Numbered from the stretch's first letter, positions 54,773 through 63,371 are shown. The stretch: DNA of 64,000 bases from Mesorhizobium sp. M2A.F.Ca.ET.046.03.2.1 (GCF_003952425.1 NZ_CP034449.1:2418001-2482000); one strand, 5' to 3'. The notes: generated from the letters alone by a model not told the origin. Made by a program: numbers and translations.

Positions 54773-55714
54773 TCAGCCTTTCCGCCTCGACAGCCGTTCC
54801 TGCACCGCTGTCAGCACCACGGCGACGACGAGGATCAGGCCATAGGCGATCTGCAGCACATAGGTCGAAACGTTGAAGGTGGTGAGCAGGCTCTGCAGCA
54901 GGAAAATGTCGATGGCGCCGATCGCGGCGCCGCCGAGACCGCCGCGCCCGCCGGCGAGGCTGACGCCGCCGAGCGCCACGGCGGCAATCGCGATCAGCGT
55001 GTAGGTCGGGCCGATATTGGGGTCGGCCGAGCCGATCAGCGAGGTGAGCATCAGTCCGGCGGCGGCGGCAAAGAGCCCGGTCAGGACATAGGCAACGAGC
55101 CGCACCTTCGTCACCGGCACGCCGGCCGTATAGGCGGCGCGGTCGTCGCTGCCAACGGCCATCAGCAGGTCGTAATAGGGCGTGCGGCGCACGAGCAGCC
55201 AGCACAGGCCGATCAGCGCCAGCGGCACGATCGAGAGCGGTCCCGCCATGGCCTTCAGCCAGTCCGGCGCCGGACCGATCGGCGCCGGCAGGATGGTGAG
55301 CGTGACGCCGGTGAGGATCAGATAGGTGCCGAGCGTCGCCACGATCGGCTGGATGCGCACGATGGTGGCAAGCGCGCCATTCGCGGCGCCAACAGTCGCC
55401 CCGACCAACAGCGCTGCCGGAACGACGATCCATGGCGACGAGATGCCGAGATTGAGGAACAGGACCTGGATGACCAGGGCGTTGACGAAGCCCATCAGCG
55501 GGCCGGCGGAGATGTCGATGCCGCCGCGTCCCGCCAGGATGACCGGCGCCGAGGCGACGGCCGCGCCGATCAGGGGAGCGGCCAGCCCGAGCAGCGTGCC
55601 CCAGGACGAAGGCTGAAAACGCGCCGGATTGAGCGCGACGTTGAGCACCAGCAGGACGACGAGCATCACGACAGCAAAGCCGACGCCGCGCAGCTTGCGA
55701 AGGGTCGGGCTCAT
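54773..55714 (-). CDS. CUT2 sugar ABC permease
   Basis: The 313-residue protein has about nine membrane segments and a diverged CUT2 motif VILAGRGGIDISAGPLMGFVNAL, with MAVGSDDRAAYTAGVPVTKV in the cytoplasmic loop. Its ATG overlaps the preceding ATPase stop by four bases. Having two different permeases matches the unusual split ATPase of this transporter. Confidence 0.87.
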   Translation of the reverse strand: MSPTLRKLRGVGFAVVMLVVLLVLNVALNPARFQPSSWGTLLGLAAPLIGAAVASAPVILAGRGGIDISAGPLMGFVNALVIQVLFLNLGISSPWIVVPAALLVGATVGAANGALATIVRIQPIVATLGTYLILTGVTLTILPAPIGPAPDWLKAMAGPLSIVPLALIGLCWLLVRRTPYYDLLMAVGSDDRAAYTAGVPVTKVRLVAYVLTGLFAAAAGLMLTSLIGSADPNIGPTYTLIAIAAVALGGVSLAGGRGGLGGAAIGAIDIFLLQSLLTTFNVSTYVLQIAYGLILVVAVVLTAVQERLSRRKG

Positions 55715-56448
55715 GCGGCGCGTCCGAACATGGCGGCGATCACCGTATCGGTGGTCATCTCGGCGCCGGAGAACTCGGCCGATACGCGCTGCTCGCGGAA
55801 CACCAGCACGCGGTGGCAGAGAAGCAGTATCTCCTCGATCTCGCTGGACAGGATCACCAAGGCCATGCCCTCGGCGGCAAGGCCGCGGAAGACGTCATAG
55901 AGCACGTGCCGGGTCGCCACGTCGACGCCGCGCGTCGGGTCGTTGAGCAGAAGGAAGTTTGGCTCCAGCGCAAGGGCGCGGGCGAGCAGCACCTTCTGCT
56001 GGTTGCCGCCGGACAGCGTGGTTATGGCCGCGTCGGGACGCGGCGCGACTATGCTGAGCCTTTGCCTATAGGTATCGTAGCGACGACGTCGGGCGGCGAA
56101 GCTCAAGAGGCCGAAGCGGCGGTCGTTCGACACGGTGGAAATGGCGAAATTGTCGAGCACCGATTGAGTCGGGAAAATGCCGGTCGAGCGGCGATCGCGC
56201 GGCAGATAGGCGATGCCGCCGGCGACGGCTTTGCGAAAGCTGGTGATCGATCCGGCCTTACCGTCGACAGCGATGTCGCCCGCGACCGGACGCTCGAGCC
56301 CGGCCAGCGCGCGCAGGAAGCGTTCCTGACCATGGCCGTCGAGCCCGGCAAGACCGACGATCTCGCCCGGCGCGATGGTCTGGCTGATCGGATCGACACC
56401 CGGCGCGATGACCAGCCCCCGCACATGAAGCGCCTTTGTCTCAGCCAT
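55711..56448 (-). CDS. CUT2 ATPase, C-terminal half as a separate protein
   Basis: The 245-residue protein corresponds to the second domain of RbsA-type ATPases: degenerate P-loop GLAGLDGHGQERFLRALAG, signature [18 protein letters not shown] and Walker B FLLLNDPTRGVDVA (Asn where Asp-Glu is usual). It starts eight bases inside the first-half gene, in a different frame, with its own ATG. Both halves are complete as domains, so this looks like a stable split, not a fresh frameshift. Confidence 0.85.
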   Translation of the reverse strand: MAETKALHVRGLVIAPGVDPISQTIAPGEIVGLAGLDGHGQERFLRALAGLERPVAGDIAVDGKAGSITSFRKAVAGGIAYLPRDRRSTGIFPTQSVLDNFAISTVSNDRRFGLLSFAARRRRYDTYRQRLSIVAPRPDAAITTLSGGNQQKVLLARALALEPNFLLLNDPTRGVDVATRHVLYDVFRGLAAEGMALVILSSEIEEILLLCHRVLVFREQRVSAEFSGAEMTTDTVIAAMFGRAA

Positions 56449-57178
56449 GCGCCAGCTCCGCTGCCGTTTGCGGCGCCATCGCCGCCAGGAGCTCGGCCGG
56501 GGTCGAGGTGCCGCGCTCCTCGGTCTTCACCACGCGGCCGGCGCGCAGGATGGATATGCGGTCGGACAAAGCCATCACTTCGTCCATGCGGTGCGTGATG
56601 AACAGGATCAGCGTGCCCGCCCCGGCCATGGCGCGCATCAGCGCGAAGACCGACTCGCGGTCGGCGAAGTCGAGCGCCGCCGTCACCTCATCGAGGATCA
56701 GGACACGCGGGTTGCGGATGACGGCGCGGGCGAGCACGACAAGCTGCCTTGCGGCAAGCGGCAGCTCGCCGCACGGCCGGTCGAGATCGATCGGCGTCAC
56801 CGCGAAGCGGCCGAGCGCGGCCTGCGCCCTGGCGCGCCGCTCGCCGCGCGGCACGCCTCGTCGCCACAGGCCGTCGAGGCCGAGAAGGATGTTGTCGGTC
56901 ACCGAACGTTCAGGCGCGACCAGCACCTCCTGGAACACGGTGGCAAAGCCCGCGGCCTGAAAGGCGGCGGGCTGCGCTCCGGAAAACGCTTTGCCATCGA
57001 GCAGGATCGCGCCGCCATCCGGCTGCACGATGCCGGACAACAGCTTCACCAGCGTGCTCTTGCCCGAGCCGTTCTCGCCCAGGATCGTATGGATCGTGCC
57101 GGGACGGAAGGCGATCGACGCCTCCGCCAGCGCGACGGTTTCGCCATAGCGCTTTGAAACGCCTTGGACCTCGAGCAT
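56441..57178 (-). CDS. CUT2 ATPase, N-terminal half as a separate protein
   Basis: The 245-residue protein is the first domain of an RbsA-type ATPase: Walker A GENGSGKSTLVKLLSG and Walker B VLILDEVTAALDFADRE followed by the His switch LFITHRMDEV. The signature region reads GELPLAARQLVVLARAV, not the usual LSxGxxQ, so it is degenerate. GGAAAG precedes ATG 57178. It is separated from the binding-protein gene by 55 bases. Confidence 0.86.
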   Translation of the reverse strand: MLEVQGVSKRYGETVALAEASIAFRPGTIHTILGENGSGKSTLVKLLSGIVQPDGGAILLDGKAFSGAQPAAFQAAGFATVFQEVLVAPERSVTDNILLGLDGLWRRGVPRGERRARAQAALGRFAVTPIDLDRPCGELPLAARQLVVLARAVIRNPRVLILDEVTAALDFADRESVFALMRAMAGAGTLILFITHRMDEVMALSDRISILRAGRVVKTEERGTSTPAELLAAMAPQTAAELAHG

Positions 57179-57233
57179 TTTTCTTTCCGAAATGGAGAAG
57201 CCGACCCTCAGTGGGTGTCGGCTTCGCGTGACA

Positions 57234-58418
57234 TCACTTGGCGCAGGCGTCCGGCACCTTGGAATAATCCCAGCCCTTGGTCGGCGCCGGATTGGCGAAG
57301 TAGGCGTCGAGCACATTTTCGGGCATCGGGTCGGTCGGCGGCACCGGGAAGACCGACACGGCATCCGGCGTCATGCAGTCCTTGTACCATTTGTCGAGCT
57401 CGGCGGCATGCACCGGCGGGATCGGGATCAGCAGCGTGTTGAGCTTGGGCTTCTGGCCGTCGAGCATGCGCTCGCCGACACGGAACAAAGTCTCCGCCGT
57501 CCAGCCCGGCAGCACCGCATGGCCCTCGAAGCGGTACTTGTCGGGATTGGCTTTCCAGTAGCCGAGCGCGTCGCCGGTAATCGAGCCGGTGATCAGCGGC
57601 GCCGGACGTCCGGCTTCGGTGAAGGCTTCGGCGACGACGCGGCTTTCGCTGCCGGTCGTCCACACCGCGTCGATCGGCGCCGGATTGGTGGCGATCGCCT
57701 GCAGCACCACTGTCTTGGTGACGTTGGCCGTCCAATTGCCGTTGACGGTGCGCGCGACCTTGAGCCCCTTGTTCTCGGACAGCGCCTTGTCGGCGCCCTG
57801 CTTCTCCTGGACCACGATCGGATGTCCGGCGATGCCTTCCACCACCAGCACGCTGGCGTCGGGCTTTGCCTTGCCGATCGCCGTCATCATGTCATAGCCC
57901 CAGCGGGCATAGTTGGAATCGACATTGATGGCGTTGGGGCTGGTGATGGAGCCCGCCGCTGTGATGAAGGGAATGCCCGCCTTGGCCGCCGCATCGACAG
58001 CGTCGTCGAGCGCCGTTGCCGAGCCCGGGATCGAGGTGATGATCGAGCATTTCTTGTCAATGAAGGCGCGGATCTGGTTGATCTGCTGGCTCGCGTCGTT
58101 GTTCGAATCCGACACTTCGAAGCTCGACACCGTGCCGTCGGCGATGAGGCCGTCGACCAGCCGCTTCAGCTCCTTGGTGACCGAGACGCGCCACGGATTG
58201 CCCTGGTAGCTCTCCGAATGGCACCACTTCCAGGGCTTCGCCGGCGGCGTGAAATTATCCCAGGCCGAGGGCAGCACTTTCTGCGGCGCGCCGTCATATT
58301 GCGCCTTGAGATCGGCGGGCAGGCCGTCGATCACCGACTTCACGTCGGCGGCATGGGCGGCGAACGGTATCGAGACTATGGCGGTTGCGGCGAGCAGGCC
58401 GCGTGTCAGGCTGGTCAT
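57234..58418 (-). CDS. Periplasmic sugar-type binding protein (CUT2-associated)
   Basis: The 394-residue protein has a Sec signal (MTSLTRGLLAATAIVSIPFAAHA) and a periplasmic-binding-protein domain: QQINQIRAFIDKKCSIITSIPGSATAL, GIPFITAAGSITSPNAINVDSNYARWGYDMM and IDAVWTTGSESRVVAEAF. It is longer than RbsB and has a distinctive N-terminal WKWCHSESYQGNPWRVSVTKEL. GGGAGGAAAA precedes ATG 58418. It supplies the split-ATPase importer downstream. Confidence 0.87.
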   Translation of the reverse strand: MTSLTRGLLAATAIVSIPFAAHAADVKSVIDGLPADLKAQYDGAPQKVLPSAWDNFTPPAKPWKWCHSESYQGNPWRVSVTKELKRLVDGLIADGTVSSFEVSDSNNDASQQINQIRAFIDKKCSIITSIPGSATALDDAVDAAAKAGIPFITAAGSITSPNAINVDSNYARWGYDMMTAIGKAKPDASVLVVEGIAGHPIVVQEKQGADKALSENKGLKVARTVNGNWTANVTKTVVLQAIATNPAPIDAVWTTGSESRVVAEAFTEAGRPAPLITGSITGDALGYWKANPDKYRFEGHAVLPGWTAETLFRVGERMLDGQKPKLNTLLIPIPPVHAAELDKWYKDCMTPDAVSVFPVPPTDPMPENVLDAYFANPAPTKGWDYSKVPDACAK

Positions 58419-58443
58419 TTTTTCCTCCCTTGGTGCAGTGAAA

Positions 58444-59595
58444 TTAGCCGGCGGCGGCCGGCGCGAAACTCTCCCGGAACAGGCGATTGATGTCGGCGAC
58501 GACGCGGCCCGCGTCCTGTCTGCCGGCAAGGCCTTCGTTGATGCGGTCGGAGGCCTGCTGCTGGAACGCCATGTAGCCGTCATGGCGGGGGCGGACCCAG
58601 GCGCCTTCGAGCGTCGCGCGCGTGGCGCGATAGAAGTTGCCGGTCGCGGCGTTGACGGCGTCATCCTCCCAGGCGGCGGCATGGCCGGGCTGGCCACCGG
58701 CGGCGGCGTAAGGGCCGCGCTGCACATCGCCGCTGGCGATCCAATAAGCGAAGTCGATCGACGCCTCGCGTTGGGCGGAAAAGGCTGAGACGGCAATGCC
58801 GGTGCCGCCGAGCGCCGAGCCGACCGGGCCGTTGCCGCCGACGACCGGCATGTCGGCAAAGGCGATGCGATGCGGCCGAAAACCCGCCGCCGCATAGGAA
58901 ACATAGCCATAGATCAGCGGCGCGCAGGCGATGCGCGAGCCGGGCTCGGCCATTTTCTCGAAAACCGCGATCGGGTCCATCGTCAGGCATGCGGGATCGA
59001 CAAGCGCCGCGATCTCGCTCAGCATCTCGAAGGCGGTTTCGCCGGTTTCGCCGTCGACGAGGTCAACCGAGCCGTCGACCGTGCAGGGCTGGCCGAGCTC
59101 GGCGGCCAAAGTGTAGAAGCACATCAGCGAATGCGGCGGCCGTAGCGGCAAGAGAACGCGCCCCTGCTCGGCAAGCGCCAGCACTTCCGTCCAGATTCTT
59201 GGCGCGGCCTGGATCAGATCCGGTCGCCAGGCCTGCACCTGCGTCGCCGCATCAATCGGGAAGGCCCATTGCCGGCCCTGCCAATTGTAGCTCGGGTAGG
59301 ATTTGCCGACACTGCCCCTGGCCAGCGCCTCGCGTTCCGCCTCGCGCCCGGGCACATCGAGCGGCGCCAGGCACTTTTCCGCGGTGATCTGGCCGACATG
59401 CGGATGGTCGATGACGATCAGATCATAGGCGCGGGCGAGTTCCTCTACCGGGAAAGACTCGAAATCCTGCAGCGAGCGCTTCTCCCATTCGACCGAAACG
59501 CCGGTTTTTTCCCGCCATAGCGCCGAGCAGGCCACCATCGGGTCGTAGCCGCGCGGATGGCTCCAGGTCATGCCTTTCAGAAAAACACCGCTCAC
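58444..59595 (-). CDS. Family-1 solute-binding-protein homologue without a signal peptide
   Basis: The product (383 residues from GTG 59595, or 375 from ATG 59571) starts directly with FLKGMTWSHPRGYDPMVACS and continues with the binding-protein pattern YDLIVIDHPHVGQI, NWQGRQWAFPIDAATQVQAWRPDLI and ALGGTGIAVSAFSAQREASIDFAYWIASGD. No Sec, Tat or lipoprotein signal is possible, because the upstream frame is the CoA-transferase gene. It is therefore predicted to be cytoplasmic. GTG 59595 overlaps the CoA-transferase stop by four bases. A ligand-sensing or carrier role is conceivable but unknown. Confidence 0.8.
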   Translation of the reverse strand: MSGVFLKGMTWSHPRGYDPMVACSALWREKTGVSVEWEKRSLQDFESFPVEELARAYDLIVIDHPHVGQITAEKCLAPLDVPGREAEREALARGSVGKSYPSYNWQGRQWAFPIDAATQVQAWRPDLIQAAPRIWTEVLALAEQGRVLLPLRPPHSLMCFYTLAAELGQPCTVDGSVDLVDGETGETAFEMLSEIAALVDPACLTMDPIAVFEKMAEPGSRIACAPLIYGYVSYAAAGFRPHRIAFADMPVVGGNGPVGSALGGTGIAVSAFSAQREASIDFAYWIASGDVQRGPYAAAGGQPGHAAAWEDDAVNAATGNFYRATRATLEGAWVRPRHDGYMAFQQQASDRINEGLAGRQDAGRVVADINRLFRESFAPAAAG

Positions 59596-60752
59596 AGGCC
59601 GAACTCCGCGCGGATCTTCTCGCTGTGCTCGCCGATGCGCGGCGCGGCCCGATCCACCCTGGCGCGGGCGCCATCGACGCGCAGCGGCGAACGCGTGGTG
59701 AGGATCGAGACATTGTCCTCGCGCGTCACGGTCTGCAGCATGTCGAGCGCCTTGAAGCCGTCGTTTTCCATCAGCTCCGGCCAGGTCAGCACCTTGGCGC
59801 ACCAGATGTCGGCGGGCTCGAGAATGGCCAGCCACTCGTCGGTGGTTTTTTCGGCGATGCGTCTGGCGATGATCGCCTTGATCTCGTCGCGGGCGGTGAA
59901 CCAGGTCGCGGGCTTGTCGCGGAACGGGTCGAGCTCGGGCAAGTCGAGCAGATCGGCAATCTTCGGGATCGGCGTCATGGCGATCGCCAAGTAACCGTCC
60001 TTGGCCGGATAGACGCCGTAAGGCGCCGAGAGGTAGGCATGGGCGCTGCGAAAGGACGAGCGCTTCGGCAGGCGGCGGCCGTCATTGAGATGCGTGGTCA
60101 GCACCTCGAACTGGAAATCGACCAGCGCCTCGAGGAGGCTGGTCTCGACATGGCCGCCCTCGCCCGTGATGCCGCGCCGCACCAGTTTGGCCAGGATGCC
60201 TTGCGCGCAGGCCGCGCCCGCCAGCATGTCGGCGATCGCCAGCCCGAACGGCACCGGCCCCTGCTCCTCGTCGCCGTTCAGCCACATCACGCCGGAGCGC
60301 GCTTGGGCGAGCAGATCCTGCCCCGGGCGCCTCACCCAGGGGCCGTCCTCGCCATAGCCGCTGATCGAGGCGTAGACGAGCCGCGGGTTGATGGTGCTGA
60401 CATGCTCGTAATCGAGGCCGAGCCGCTCGATCACGCCCGGCCGGAAGTTCTGGATCAGCACGTCGGCCTTGGCGATCAGGCCGCGCAGCGCGGCGAGATC
60501 GGCCTCGTTCTTGAGGTCGATGGCCAGGCTCTCCTTGCCACGGTTGATGGCGTGGAAGATGGTGGAATCGCCGCCGATCTCGGTGTCGCTGAGATAGAGC
60601 CTGCGCGAGAGATCCCCTCCATCCGGCCGCTCGATCTTGATGACGCGCGCGCCGAGGTCGAGCAGGCGCAGCGAACAGTAAGGCCCCGACAGGAACTGGC
60701 TCATGTCGACGACCACGAGGCCGGTCAGCGGAAGTTCAGCGTCAGCGGCCAC
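59592..60752 (-). CDS. CaiB/BaiF family CoA-transferase
   Basis: The 386-residue class III CoA-transferase has VVDMSQFLSGPYCSLRLLDLGARVIKIERPDGGD, the catalytic Asp region NRGKESLAIDLKNEADLAAL, VLIQNFRPGVIERLG and ISGYGEDGPW. It moves CoA between carboxylic acids. It starts at GTG 60752, three bases after the MaoC stop, and is followed by the signal-less binding-protein homologue. CoA substrate unknown; a sugar-acid or 2-oxo acid derivative is possible from context. Confidence 0.87.
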   Translation of the reverse strand: MAADAELPLTGLVVVDMSQFLSGPYCSLRLLDLGARVIKIERPDGGDLSRRLYLSDTEIGGDSTIFHAINRGKESLAIDLKNEADLAALRGLIAKADVLIQNFRPGVIERLGLDYEHVSTINPRLVYASISGYGEDGPWVRRPGQDLLAQARSGVMWLNGDEEQGPVPFGLAIADMLAGAACAQGILAKLVRRGITGEGGHVETSLLEALVDFQFEVLTTHLNDGRRLPKRSSFRSAHAYLSAPYGVYPAKDGYLAIAMTPIPKIADLLDLPELDPFRDKPATWFTARDEIKAIIARRIAEKTTDEWLAILEPADIWCAKVLTWPELMENDGFKALDMLQTVTREDNVSILTTRSPLRVDGARARVDRAAPRIGEHSEKIRAEFGL

Positions 60753-60755
60753 GGT

Positions 60756-61307
60756 TCACTTCTCGGTCTTGCCGACGAAATCGGCCGGGTTCTTGTATTT
60801 CACCGTCTGCAGATGCTCGCAGTAGAGCACGAGCTCTCCTTCACCCTTGAAGACTTCATAGCTGGCGCGGATCAGGCCCATGTCGTGATAGCGCGGCTTT
60901 TTGTCGAGGTTGGTGCGGATCGAATAAATGGTGTCGCCGATGAAGACCGGCTTGATGAAGCGGAGCTTGTCATAGCCATAGGAAAAGGCGTTGACGCAGT
61001 TGGTGGCGACGAGGCCGAGTCCGGCGGAAAAGACGAAGGCGCCGGCCACCAGGCGCTTGCCGAAAATGCCTTCCCTTTCGGCGAACATCTGGTCCTGGAC
61101 GTAAGGGTGGATATCCAGCACCAGCGCATTGAACATATGGCTTTCGCCCTCGGAGATGGTGCGGCGGAGCGAGCGGATTTTATGGCCGGGCTGCCAGTCC
61201 TCGTAGAACCAGTTTTCCGAATTCCAGACCGGGATGTCGGCATGCGCCTCAGGCATGTCGGCCGGATGCGTCGAGGCGACGCCGACGGTCGGCGAGAACG
61301 CGCTCAT
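60756..61307 (-). CDS. MaoC-family hydratase-like protein (longer type)
   Basis: The 183-residue hot-dog protein has [40 protein letters not shown], then [15 protein letters not shown] and [18 protein letters not shown]. The usual Asp-His hydratase pair is not obvious: around the expected site it reads [12 protein letters not shown]. It may hydrate or bind the product of the neighbouring CoA-transferase. It is the first gene of the leftward operon, with GGAGC-like sequence before the ATG. Confidence 0.83.
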   Translation of the reverse strand: MSAFSPTVGVASTHPADMPEAHADIPVWNSENWFYEDWQPGHKIRSLRRTISEGESHMFNALVLDIHPYVQDQMFAEREGIFGKRLVAGAFVFSAGLGLVATNCVNAFSYGYDKLRFIKPVFIGDTIYSIRTNLDKKPRYHDMGLIRASYEVFKGEGELVLYCEHLQTVKYKNPADFVGKTEK

Positions 61308-61407
61308 GCCGCGCTCCGGGAGCTTTCGGCGCGGCCTGCAAGGCGGTTCCGGGCACGATGCCGGATGGCGAGACGCATGATCGCTTTCCTCCCGTCAATT
61401 TTCTTTT

Positions 61408-61426
61408 GTGAATAATATTTTCACAT
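61408..61426. promoter_or_regulatory. Inverted repeat TGTGAA-7-TTCACA in a divergent promoter
   Basis: Perfect 6-base arms around TAATATT, about 100 bases upstream of the MaoC gene and 140 bases upstream of the lactonase gene. Symmetry and AT-rich centre fit a repressor or CRP-like site. No regulator gene is adjacent. Confidence 0.45.
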
Positions 61427-61519
61427 ATGGGATTGCCTTGCAAGCGACGATCGGCGAAATTTTTGCAAAGCCGGCACAGGCGGAGGAGCCGCCGGCATTG
61501 TTGTTTCGCAGGTTCTCTT

Positions 61520-61544
61520 CGCAAAACCGTAAGACACTTTTGCG
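61520..61544. promoter_or_regulatory. Inverted repeat CGCAAAA-11-TTTTGCG upstream of the lactonase gene
   Basis: The arms at 61520-61526 and 61538-61544 are perfect; flanking AGGTTC and GAACCT add further symmetry with a small gap. It is 24 bases before the lactonase start, where a bound repressor would block transcription. Confidence 0.4.
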
Positions 61545-61568
61545 GAACCTGCTTAGGGAGGAAGATCG

Positions 61569-62681
61569 ATGCAAAGCGCCTGTCTTGTCTTTGTCGGCAG
61601 CCTCAACCGCGAGGCGCCCTATTTCCAGGGCGCGCGCGGCGTCGGCCTCGGCGTCTACGCCTTCGACGAGGCAACGCTTGCCGTTCAAAAACTTGCCGAG
61701 ACCAATGAGGTCGACAATCCGACCTTCCTGTCGGTGACGCCGGACGGGACGCTGATCTATGCCAATTCGGAAGTCTTCGCCTGGCGCGAGGGAACGGTCA
61801 CGGCCTATCGCTTCGACCGCGCCACCAACTCGCTCGCCTATATCAACAAGCAGCCATCGCTTGGCAGCATCACCGCCCACAACACGATCACCCGCGACGG
61901 CAGCAAGCTTCTGGTCGCGAATTACGGCATGGGCAGCGGCGGCCCCGACAAGGCGGTCGCCGTGTTCGGCTTTACGGCCGATGGCGGCCTGACGGCGCCG
62001 CTGGCGAGCGTCGCGCATTCCGGCACCGGCCCCAATGCAGAGCGGCAGGAGCGCTCGCATGCGCACAGCGTCACCGAGACCATCCAGGGCGGCGTCGCCA
62101 TCGTCGCCGATCTCGGCATCGACCAGCTGATCTCCTACCGGATCGAGCCGGACGGCGCGCTGGTGAAGCTCGCGTCGTCGGCGCTCGCGCTCGGCGCCGG
62201 GCCGCGCCATGTCGCGCTGCATCCGAACGGCCGCTTCGTCTTCGTCATGAACGAGCTCAACTCGACTGTAATGTCGCTGGCGCTCGAGCCGTCTTCCGGC
62301 AGGCTTGAACTCATCGACACCAAGCCGGCGGTTCCCGGAGAGGCTCGCGCGCACAACCACTGCGCCGACATCCAGATTTCGCCCGACGGCCGTTTCCTCT
62401 ACGGCTCCAACCGCGGCCATGACAGCGTCGCGATCTTCGCCGTCGATCAGCAGACGGGAAAACTCGAAACGGTGGACTTCACGCCATGCGGCGGCGCGAC
62501 GCCGCGCAACCTGGCGCTGACGCCATCCGGCAGGCATCTGTTCTCAGCCAACCAGAACGCCGACCGCATCTCGATCTTCGCCCGCGACGAGGCGAGCGGG
62601 CGGCTGACCGACACCGGGCAGGCCATCGAGATCGGAACGCCGATGTGCGTGCGGATCACGCGCGACCCGGTTCAATTCTAG
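61569..62681 (+). CDS. Lactonase family protein (7-bladed beta-propeller, PGL-like)
   Basis: The 370-residue protein has the beta-propeller lactonase pattern of repeated blades: NPTFLSVTPDGTLIYA, AHNTITRDGSKLLVANYG, GPRHVALHPNGRFVFVMNEL, ADIQISPDGRFLYGSNRGHDSVAIF and TPRNLALTPSGRHLFSANQNADRISIF. It is the cytoplasmic 6-phosphogluconolactonase-like (PF10282-type) group and probably opens a sugar lactone. GGAGGA at 61558-61563 precedes the ATG. It is divergent from the CoA-transferase/importer operon, with which it may share a substrate. Confidence 0.86.
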   Translation: MQSACLVFVGSLNREAPYFQGARGVGLGVYAFDEATLAVQKLAETNEVDNPTFLSVTPDGTLIYANSEVFAWREGTVTAYRFDRATNSLAYINKQPSLGSITAHNTITRDGSKLLVANYGMGSGGPDKAVAVFGFTADGGLTAPLASVAHSGTGPNAERQERSHAHSVTETIQGGVAIVADLGIDQLISYRIEPDGALVKLASSALALGAGPRHVALHPNGRFVFVMNELNSTVMSLALEPSSGRLELIDTKPAVPGEARAHNHCADIQISPDGRFLYGSNRGHDSVAIFAVDQQTGKLETVDFTPCGGATPRNLALTPSGRHLFSANQNADRISIFARDEASGRLTDTGQAIEIGTPMCVRITRDPVQF

Positions 62682-62777
62682 AGCGCTTCACCGTTTCACG
62701 GAAACGGCGAACCGCTCTATCTCCTTGTTTTTACGCAATTCCGGACGGAAAACCGCTCACACTTTTCCTGGAATTGC
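62680..62777. repeat. Two-hairpin intergenic repeat, probable bidirectional terminator
   Basis: First hairpin: AGAGCG...CGCTCT (62680-62718) with an inner CCGTTTC-ACG-GAAACGG (62691-62707). Linker CTCCTTGTTTTTACGC. Second hairpin: GCAATTCC (62735-62742) with GGAATTGC (62770-62777). The plan is the same as 41704-41806. It lies between the convergent lactonase and lipoprotein genes. Confidence 0.75.
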
Positions 62778-62795
62778 TCTAACGGCTGGCGTTGC

Positions 62796-63371
62796 CTACT
62801 GGCTGACCCGGGCGAACGTGCCGGCATAGGTCTGGCCGGCAAGCGCGTAGGTGACGTTGAGCGTTCCTGGCGACGGCATCGTGGCGGTGATGTCGGCGCC
62901 GTTCGGCAGGCGCCCGAGCTTCAACGTGTTGCCGGAAATCCTGCCGGATCCGTCGGCGACGCCCGGCTTGTTGTCGGCTAGGTCGCCCCATGCGTAGCTG
63001 ACCGTCACCTGCCCGCCCGAGGACACGGTCAGCACCGCCAGCTTGCCGTCATACATGCCGTTGAGCTGCCCTGTCCAGATGCCGGAGAAGGCGGCGTATC
63101 TCGCCGGAACGCCCTTTCCGGGCGGAACGACCGCGACCGTCTGATCGAGCACCGCCGAATTCGGCAAGGCCGGAGCGGGTGCAGCGGCTGGAGCGGGTTG
63201 CGGGTCAGCAACAGGATGGGAGCCAGCAACAGGCTGTGTGTCTGGAGTCGACTGGCAAGCGACAAGCGCGGCCACACCGCCCAGCATCGGCAAGAGACTG
63301 CTTGATCGCGCAAGCAGTCCGGATCGAACCCGTCCCTGTGCCAGTTTCACACCCAAAACCGGAATTCTCAT
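62796..63371 (-). CDS. Putative lipoprotein of unknown function
   Basis: The product is about 190 residues with an N-terminal hydrophobic segment and lipobox LVAC (SSLLPMLGGVAALVACQS), a Pro/Ala-rich linker, and a C-terminal beta-rich domain (SGIWTGQLNGMYDGKLAVLTVSSGGQVTVSYAWG...LNVTYALAGQTYAGTFARV). I do not recognise a named family. It is expected to be anchored in a membrane facing the periplasm. ATG 63377 is two codons earlier. Confidence 0.7.
   Translation of the reverse strand: MRIPVLGVKLAQGRVRSGLLARSSSLLPMLGGVAALVACQSTPDTQPVAGSHPVADPQPAPAAAPAPALPNSAVLDQTVAVVPPGKGVPARYAAFSGIWTGQLNGMYDGKLAVLTVSSGGQVTVSYAWGDLADNKPGVADGSGRISGNTLKLGRLPNGADITATMPSPGTLNVTYALAGQTYAGTFARVSQ

Noticed and set aside
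55711..57178. The two ATPase halves as a recent frameshift pseudogene
   Set aside because: Each half is a complete domain with its own start and plausible end, and they overlap by eight bases as normal coupled genes do.
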